IMG/VR virus record: IMGVR_UViG_3300043775_000677
Span: 1 to 32,763 of that record
Length of the DNA stretch: 32,763 nt
Strand: one strand, 5' to 3'
Origin: a virus
Each line of letters opens with the position of its first letter. Positions within the stretch are counted from its first letter, which is position 1. The notes under the pieces are model-generated. The model made no database searches. It had not been told where the DNA came from and saw only the letters and a program-made list of their open reading frames with translations. This document shows positions 27,890 to 32,763 of the stretch, one piece after another. The position numbers were made by a program, and so were the translations under genes.

Positions 27890-28492
27890 ATGTGGGATAA
27901 ATTGACTGTCGGGCAGTTCATCAGCCTGTACGATATCGAAACGAACGCAAATCTGAATATCATTGAGAAGCAGGCAAAGATGCTTGCTATCGTGGAGGGT
28001 AAAAGTGAGGAACACTATGATACCTACAAGTATCGAGATCTCATGCACACCTACGCAGAGAAGTTAGATTTCTTTAATAATATTCCACAGACCAAACCTG
28101 TAGACTATTTGCAGGTAGGGGATAACAGGTACAAGTTCTGCCATGAACTACACGAGATTACGGCAGGGCAGTACATTGATATTTTGGCTTTTAGCGGTGA
28201 GATAATGCAACTCAATAAGATTGCAGCGTGCTTCTTTCTACCGATGAAAGGGAAGAAGTATCAGGGGTACGGGGTAGTACCTCATGACGTGGTGGCAGAC
28301 GATTTGCTAGGGGCAAAATTCATAGAAGTATATGCTTGTATGCTTTTTTTTTGTCAATTATTCAGCGAATTAATAAGCAGTATCACAATTTACTCAATGG
28401 AGAACAAGGAGATGGCGAAGAAGGTAGTGGATTTATGGCAAGGTGGGGCTGGGTATTTAGCACTAAGCAGGTCGCAGACTTCCAGAACATAA
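27890..28492 (+). CDS. Tail-assembly-chaperone-like protein, short form (0 frame)
   Basis: 200 residues: MWDKLTVGQFISLYDIETNA, a helical middle (KQAKMLAIVEGKSEEHYDTY, CHELHEITAGQYIDILAFSG) and a region KIAACFFLPMKGKKYQGYG. The 0 frame passes a T9 run (28344-28352) at codons CTT-TTT-TTT and continues to a stop at 28492. A second frame (-1) is open from the run to 28617. The arrangement recalls gpG/gpGT tail chaperones, where a small fraction of ribosomes shifts. Position between terminase and tail genes fits. Identity as chaperone inferred from architecture. Confidence 0.65.
   Translation: MWDKLTVGQFISLYDIETNANLNIIEKQAKMLAIVEGKSEEHYDTYKYRDLMHTYAEKLDFFNNIPQTKPVDYLQVGDNRYKFCHELHEITAGQYIDILAFSGEIMQLNKIAACFFLPMKGKKYQGYGVVPHDVVADDLLGAKFIEVYACMLFFCQLFSELISSITIYSMENKEMAKKVVDLWQGGAGYLALSRSQTSRT
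28345..28351 (+). promoter_or_regulatory. Candidate -1 slippery heptamer (T TTT TTT in a T9 run)
   Basis: The 0-frame codons are CTT-TTT-TTT-TGT; sliding back one base gives TTT in both sites and then TTG in the -1 frame, the ideal condition for programmed -1 frameshifting. Polymerase slippage on T9 would give the same product. A missing T in the assembly would also look like this. Confidence 0.5.
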
Positions 28493-28617
28493 AGGTAAAT
28501 GATGCCTATGATTTGAGGGTAGTGGAGTACTTGAATACCCTTGCATATTTGAAGGATTACAATAAGGACAAAGAAGCGCAGTTAAAGAAATGGCAGTTGC
28601 AACAAAAACTCAAGTAG
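28351..28617 (+). CDS. -1 frame extension of the tail-chaperone-like gene
   Basis: From the slippery site the -1 frame encodes LSIIQRINKQYHNLLNGEQG and then FMARWGWVFSTKQVADFQNI and VVEYLNTLAYLKDYNKDKEA. The RWGW segment followed by a helical LxxLAYxK stretch resembles the C-terminal half of similar proteins in other Bacteroidota phages as I remember them, supporting translation. The region 28352-28492 would be read in two frames. The frame ends at 28617, overlapping the start of the next gene at 28590. It has no good ATG start of its own, so a fusion with the upstream frame is most likely. Confidence 0.55.
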   Translation: MSIIQRINKQYHNLLNGEQGDGEEGSGFMARWGWVFSTKQVADFQNIKVNDAYDLRVVEYLNTLAYLKDYNKDKEAQLKKWQLQQKLK

Positions 28618-29210
28618 CGAATTTAAACATAGGCGGAAGGAAACTCGAGCCTAGCGAATATGTCGCTGCTGTAGAAGGCACGTTAATCAAAAACGTGAGC
28701 GATGCCATGACCAAACTAGGCATTAACATAGTTGAAAACCTAGCCAAAAATACACCTGCGGATTCAGGCAGATTGTCTTCCTCTTTTTCAGTCCTAGGGG
28801 TAAAGGAAACTAAGACAGGATACAGGCTTGAGATAGGTATAGGGGTAGACTATGCAGACTACATAGACAAGGGGGTAAGGGGTATTCAAAACAAGCGGAA
28901 GACCTACAAGAATGATCAGGGTAAGTTCTACCAATTCAAGACCTACGGGATGCCTCCTGAAGCCTTACAGCAGTTGCAAGGATGGATGCAAAGAAAGAAC
29001 ATGGAGATCGAAGCAACTAACCTGATAGAGGGCAGAAATGTACTTCCTCAGATTTCAACAAGTGCTAAGAGATTAGCATACTACATCAAAAAGTACGGTA
29101 TTGAAGGAAGGCAATTCATCAAGAAATCAATAGATGAAGCAACCCCTGAATTCAATGTCGACATTCAAACCATTGGAAGTGACTCACTCGTTTTAAGAAT
29201 AAGCAAATGA
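28590..29210 (+). CDS. HK97 gp10-like tail completion protein candidate
   Basis: 206 residues. AMTKLGINIVENLAKNTPAD, then SGRLSSSFSVLGVKETKTGY and GVDYADYIDKGVRGIQNKR follow the HK97 gp10 pattern: helix, TP-D-SGRLxxS, then the GVxYAxYIDKG strand. These proteins take part in tail or neck completion. The rest (MPPEALQQLQGWMQRKNMEI, IKKYGIEGRQFIKKSIDEAT) is an extension specific to this phage group. Overlaps neighbours at both ends. Confidence 0.75.
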   Translation: MAVATKTQVANLNIGGRKLEPSEYVAAVEGTLIKNVSDAMTKLGINIVENLAKNTPADSGRLSSSFSVLGVKETKTGYRLEIGIGVDYADYIDKGVRGIQNKRKTYKNDQGKFYQFKTYGMPPEALQQLQGWMQRKNMEIEATNLIEGRNVLPQISTSAKRLAYYIKKYGIEGRQFIKKSIDEATPEFNVDIQTIGSDSLVLRISK

Positions 29211-30388
29211 TAACCCTAGTAGAACCAAGCATAGACATTCTTCCGGCATTCAATCGGATTAACTACACGATAAGCAGCACGAACTCGGAAGAGATCGGTT
29301 TCAAGTATGTGGTCAAAGTTTATAACTCAGACGATGAACTCGTAACTACAGCATACTACGATAGCCCTGCTGATCCTGGAGATCCTGTGGAGTTCGATGT
29401 TTCAAAATATGTATCTGTAGACTTCACCTACAGCAAAGGGTTCTATGAAACGGCTACTTCCTCAAGTTCAAAGAATGCTATAAAGGGATACTACCTGAAG
29501 TGCTACGAATACTACGAAGTTGATGGGGAATTTGTCATAGTCCTAGCAAGCGAGGTAGTGAGTGAAACCAAGTACGCTTTCGCAGGGGCTTTGCCTTTGC
29601 TTGAGTTGAAGAATTGGTACTCAGGCCAGGCTCAGTATTGGGGATCTAGCAACACAGTCTACAAGCCTTTGACAGCATGGGATACTATCAAACTCAGAGA
29701 GACCGATTCTCAGGTTTTCGGCTTTATCAATACGGGTCTTTTGACCAATGTAGAACTATTGGTTACTTACAATAACGCAACCACTCAGACCTACTATATC
29801 ACACCAACCACAGTAACAAGTCCACACATCACCTACATTCAGATAACTCCTTTGACCTATGGAGGTAGTGTAGCATCTATTCAATTATTCGTGAATTGGA
29901 ATAACGGATCTACAAGAAGGTACAAATTCGCTACCCTATACACTCAATCATGTGGCAGGTACGATCCTATGCGGATAGCCTACCTGAATAAGTTCGGGGT
30001 TTATGATTTCTTCAACTTTGACCTAGTGAATAAGACTAGTTTTCAGATTGAAAAGAAAGGCTATGAGAGAAACTACAACGGGGATATTTACGAGGCGAAT
30101 GGGATCGTGGTAAAGAACGTGAACCCTATCTACTTCACAAAGGAAACTCAGAATTGGAGAATCATTTCGGACTACATTAATGACGTTCAGGCGGAACTAC
30201 TAAGGGAACTGTACTCAAGCCCTTTGGTTTATTTGAATTTGGTAAATGATAACTACATCACTCCTTCATGGATACCGGTGAAGCCTAACGCTACCACATA
30301 CGAGGTAAAGAAAACTGCCTCTGATAAGTTATTCAACTTAGAAATAGACGTAGAATTCCAACTACTAAACACCAGACAGGTAATATGA
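29207..30388 (+). CDS. Tail structural protein, beta-rich
   Basis: 393 residues: MITLVEPSIDILPAFNRINY, several beta strands (GFKYVVKVYNSDDELVTTAY, YYLKCYEYYEVDGEFVIVLA) and Tyr/Asn/Thr-rich segments (LLVTYNNATTQTYYITPTTV), ending ELLRELYSSPLVYLNLVNDN. The pattern resembles distal tail or baseplate proteins of Bacteroidota siphophages. It is coupled by overlap to the gp10-like gene and to the 724-residue tail protein, so these three form one assembly set. No enzymatic motif. Confidence 0.65.
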   Translation: MITLVEPSIDILPAFNRINYTISSTNSEEIGFKYVVKVYNSDDELVTTAYYDSPADPGDPVEFDVSKYVSVDFTYSKGFYETATSSSSKNAIKGYYLKCYEYYEVDGEFVIVLASEVVSETKYAFAGALPLLELKNWYSGQAQYWGSSNTVYKPLTAWDTIKLRETDSQVFGFINTGLLTNVELLVTYNNATTQTYYITPTTVTSPHITYIQITPLTYGGSVASIQLFVNWNNGSTRRYKFATLYTQSCGRYDPMRIAYLNKFGVYDFFNFDLVNKTSFQIEKKGYERNYNGDIYEANGIVVKNVNPIYFTKETQNWRIISDYINDVQAELLRELYSSPLVYLNLVNDNYITPSWIPVKPNATTYEVKKTASDKLFNLEIDVEFQLLNTRQVI

Positions 30389-32559
30389 GCGCAAGGCTAT
30401 TCGTAGAAGGGATCGAAGCGGATACCCTTGGAGATATTGACGTAGACTTCACCTTCTCGGTGGCGGATGTTAGCGACATTGAGAGGCGAAATACTTCCTA
30501 TTCAAAGACTATTATCCTGCCAAACACGGCAAAAAATCAAAGCCTTTTTGGGAATATCTTTGATATCTCTGTGAATAATGACTACTACGAAGAGGATGTC
30601 AATATCGGGGTAAACTTCAACCCTGCTAAACAGGCAAAGGCTCAGATATTCCTTGATAACGTCAAGATATTTGACGGGGTTTTAAGGATGTCTAAGATCA
30701 ATTCTAGGGAAGGGGATATCACTTACGAGGTCAATATGTTCGGAAGGCTTCGGGATATTCTCCATGAGTTGGGGGATAAGACCCTAGCAGAACTAAATTT
30801 TGCGGACTATGACCACGTCTGGAATAGAACCAATATTGAAAATTCATGGGGTAGGACTGAATGGGTAGAAGGTGCCCAGAACTATGTCTACCCTTTGGTA
30901 GATTATGGCTATAGTGTTGACTCAATTACCTACCCTATCAAGAACTTTAAGCCTGCGGTATTTGTCACCGAGATTTTGAAAAGAATCTTTGCCGAGGCTA
31001 ACTTCCAGGTTACTGCTCCTTTCTTCAATTCTTTCTATTTCAGAAAGTTGCTACTGATCACGGCAGAGAAGACCATCACAAGAGAAAGCACTACCCTACT
31101 GAATCAGACTACTAACCTATTTCAGCAAGAGGTCACTACTGATTCAGACTTTATACATTTGCTAGGATTTACATCCGTAGAGACTTCAGGATTCACCATT
31201 ACTAACTCAGGTACTCGATTCACATGGAATAAAGCGCAGCCTTTAAACACAGGATTAAACCTAAATTTTAGGATATTCTTAGAGGCTTTGCAGGGCTACA
31301 CAGATAACGTCTGGACAGTCTCAGTTTTAAAGAATGGATCTGAGGTTTTGTATAGTAGCAAGTTAGTTTCCTTTATTTCTGCAGGTCAAATCTATGCATG
31401 GGATGTCTCAATAAGTGGAGGCATTGACCTTGCTTTGAATGACTACTTTGAAATCAGGCTAACCGGAGAGATTGCAGGATCAGGAACGAATACCCAACTG
31501 CAGACCGAGGTAGTGATTCAGCCTGGAGGAACATTTAAGATAGGCAACACAGTACCCGTGGCAGTAGAACTTGAAGAAGGGGATACTATGAAGATAGGCT
31601 ACACCTTGCCCAAGTCAATGAAGCAGAGGGATTTCTTGAAGTCTATCATTTCAATGTACAACTTGTATGTAACTCAGGACAGGCTTCGTACAAATGTCCT
31701 TGAGATAGTACCCTATAATGAGTTCTATAGAACCTTCAAAGATCAGGCACTTGATTGGAGTGATAAACTAGACCAATCACAGGACATCACTATCACCCCT
31801 CTTTCCGAACTATCGGCAAAGGAATACAGGCTTACATTTGATGATGATTCAGACTACTGGTCTACTTCCTATAAGACCAAATTTAATGAGGCTTATGGGG
31901 AAAGTAGGACTATCATAGACAATGATTTTATACTTGATACCAAGACTGTCAAGGTGGTATTCAGTCCCCCTGTAATGCGGGAGCAGGTAGCAGGTAGAAT
32001 CATGATTCACCTTTACAAGGTAGAGAATGGGGTCAAAGTACCTGACAACTTCAAGCCTCGTATAGCCTATTGGAAGCCACAGGTCGACTGCCCTTCTTGG
32101 AATATAGGATATGCTTCGGGCAATATTGCCTATACTAACTATCCCTATGCAGGTCACCTAGATGATCCTATCGAGCCTCAAACAGATGTGCTGTTTTCCT
32201 TCCCTCGGGAGGTCTATTTCTCGATTGGTCTATACCCTCAAAACAATAACCTTTACACGGAATATTACGAGGGGCTTATCACTTCAATAGGGGACAGGAA
32301 TAGTAGGCTTTTGGAGGGGTATTTTTACCTAACTCCTACCGATATTTCAAACCTAGATTTCAGGACTATTGTGAAGGTAGGTGTTCACTACTTCCAACTT
32401 GAGAAGGTGGACAAATACAACCCAATTGCGAACGGCCTTTCCTACGTTTCCCTATTCAAGATCCTGAGAAATATCAGCCCTGTGGACTATGACTACATCC
32501 TCCTTGAGAATGATGCCTATATGCTACAGGAAAACGGGTCTTCAAGATTTTATATTTAA
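30385..32559 (+). CDS. Large tail hub / baseplate protein
   Basis: 724 residues. The N-terminal 120 residues (RLFVEGIEADTLGDIDVDFT, RRNTSYSKTIILPNTAKNQS) match the beginning of large tail proteins common in Bacteroidota phages, thought to be tail hub or baseplate parts. The middle has long beta-rich stretches and the C-terminal ~100 residues (GDRNSRLLEGYFYLTPTDIS, YNPIANGLSYVSLFKILRNI) are the part repeated at the left end of the window. It precedes the fibre by 5 bases, and the conserved end suggests it contacts the fibre. Start overlaps the previous stop (ATGA). Confidence 0.72.
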   Translation: MSARLFVEGIEADTLGDIDVDFTFSVADVSDIERRNTSYSKTIILPNTAKNQSLFGNIFDISVNNDYYEEDVNIGVNFNPAKQAKAQIFLDNVKIFDGVLRMSKINSREGDITYEVNMFGRLRDILHELGDKTLAELNFADYDHVWNRTNIENSWGRTEWVEGAQNYVYPLVDYGYSVDSITYPIKNFKPAVFVTEILKRIFAEANFQVTAPFFNSFYFRKLLLITAEKTITRESTTLLNQTTNLFQQEVTTDSDFIHLLGFTSVETSGFTITNSGTRFTWNKAQPLNTGLNLNFRIFLEALQGYTDNVWTVSVLKNGSEVLYSSKLVSFISAGQIYAWDVSISGGIDLALNDYFEIRLTGEIAGSGTNTQLQTEVVIQPGGTFKIGNTVPVAVELEEGDTMKIGYTLPKSMKQRDFLKSIISMYNLYVTQDRLRTNVLEIVPYNEFYRTFKDQALDWSDKLDQSQDITITPLSELSAKEYRLTFDDDSDYWSTSYKTKFNEAYGESRTIIDNDFILDTKTVKVVFSPPVMREQVAGRIMIHLYKVENGVKVPDNFKPRIAYWKPQVDCPSWNIGYASGNIAYTNYPYAGHLDDPIEPQTDVLFSFPREVYFSIGLYPQNNNLYTEYYEGLITSIGDRNSRLLEGYFYLTPTDISNLDFRTIVKVGVHYFQLEKVDKYNPIANGLSYVSLFKILRNISPVDYDYILLENDAYMLQENGSSRFYI

Positions 32560-32763
32560 GAATTATGGCAGATAAGAGAATAAGTCAACTGATTGAGAGA
32601 ACGGACATTGCTAATAACGATGTCCTTCCTATAGTAGCAAGCGGTGCTACCACTACAAACAAGGTAACGATTTCTACTATCCAAGATTGGATGCAGGACA
32701 ACCTAGATGTAGGGGTCACTTCGGTGGGAATTACCCTAGGCACTACGGGAACGGATGTCAATG
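32222..32763 (+). repeat. Diverged end repeat, right copy
   Basis: Counterpart of 1-542 at offset 32,221, containing the 3' end of the large tail gene and the start of the second fibre gene. Synonymous codons here end more often in G or C than in the left copy, so the two copies come from lineages with different codon use rather than a fresh duplication. Confidence 0.85.
32565..32763 (+). CDS. Tail fibre, N-terminal fragment (3' end outside window)
   Basis: 66 codons are visible: MADKRISQLIERTDIANNDV, then LPIVASGATTTNKVTISTIQ and DWMQDNLDVGVTSVGITLGT. Compared with the fibre at 344-2998 only four of 66 residues differ (V10I, V36I, L39I, E41D), while many codons differ silently. The gene runs out of the window, so its shaft and tip are unknown; they could be the same type as the first fibre or a different one. 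Confidence 0.85.
   Translation, partial: MADKRISQLIERTDIANNDVLPIVASGATTTNKVTISTIQDWMQDNLDVGVTSVGITLGTTGTDVN

Noticed and set aside
1-32763. Exact terminal repeat of a circularly permuted genome
   Set aside because: The two end regions differ at about a quarter of bases in the counted stretch, so they are not copies from one molecule's redundancy.

Overview
The window looks like almost exactly one genome length of a tailed dsDNA phage (siphovirus-type, HK97-fold capsid) that infects a member of the Bacteroidota. Evidence for the host group: starts are preceded by A-rich leaders without Shine-Dalgarno sequences, the best promoters match the Bacteroidota -7 box TAnnTTTG (19595-19602, 21565-21572), and the structural proteins are of types I associate with phages of this phylum. 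No rRNA, tRNA, integrase, transposase or CRISPR array is visible. Almost every gene is rightward and tightly packed with ATGA or TAATG overlaps; the only leftward genes lie at 15348-15989.

Layout: (1) 1-338 is the C-terminal end of a large tail protein and 344-2998 a tail fibre; (2) 3010-5665 two small tail genes and the tape measure; (3) 5677-12403 head genes (XkdF-like protease, scaffold-like protein, major capsid protein, tail-tube or decoration-like protein, a long fused portal, connectors); (4) 12405-15233 lysis region (amidase flanked by small membrane proteins, a metallophosphoesterase, a spanin-like protein); (5) 15348-15989 leftward accessory cluster with an Nmad1/MazG-like protein; (6) 16066-23719 early region (ERF annealing protein, Gp157-like protein, DUF6291-like replication protein with iteron-like repeats, RusA resolvase, Cro/CI-like regulator, sigma-like factor, SSB-like protein, many microproteins); (7) 23722-26356 HNH protein and a ParB-like / FkbM-type methyltransferase / 2OG-Fe(II) dioxygenase cassette that could be a nucleic-acid modification system; (8) 26375-32559 terminase subunits, a frameshifted tail-chaperone-like gene and tail genes; (9) 32565-32763 the start of a second fibre gene.

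The first and last 542 bases are homologous with a constant offset of 32,221 bases, yet about a quarter of bases differ in the stretch I counted, mostly at synonymous positions. This fits either a contig that closes a ~32.2 kb circular map on a second strain, or two related phage genomes side by side.

The most unusual items are a compact promoter-hairpin-hairpin-terminator RNA locus at 19595-19697 whose two main hairpin loops are perfectly complementary over 7 nt (possible kissing loops), the ParB/FkbM/dioxygenase cassette, iteron-like repeats inside the replication gene, two near-identical early promoters with a shared dyad, a T9 slippery site joining two tail-gene frames, and a portal carrying a winged-helix segment and a minor-head-like tail. 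All homology statements are from reading motifs; no database search or folding program was run.
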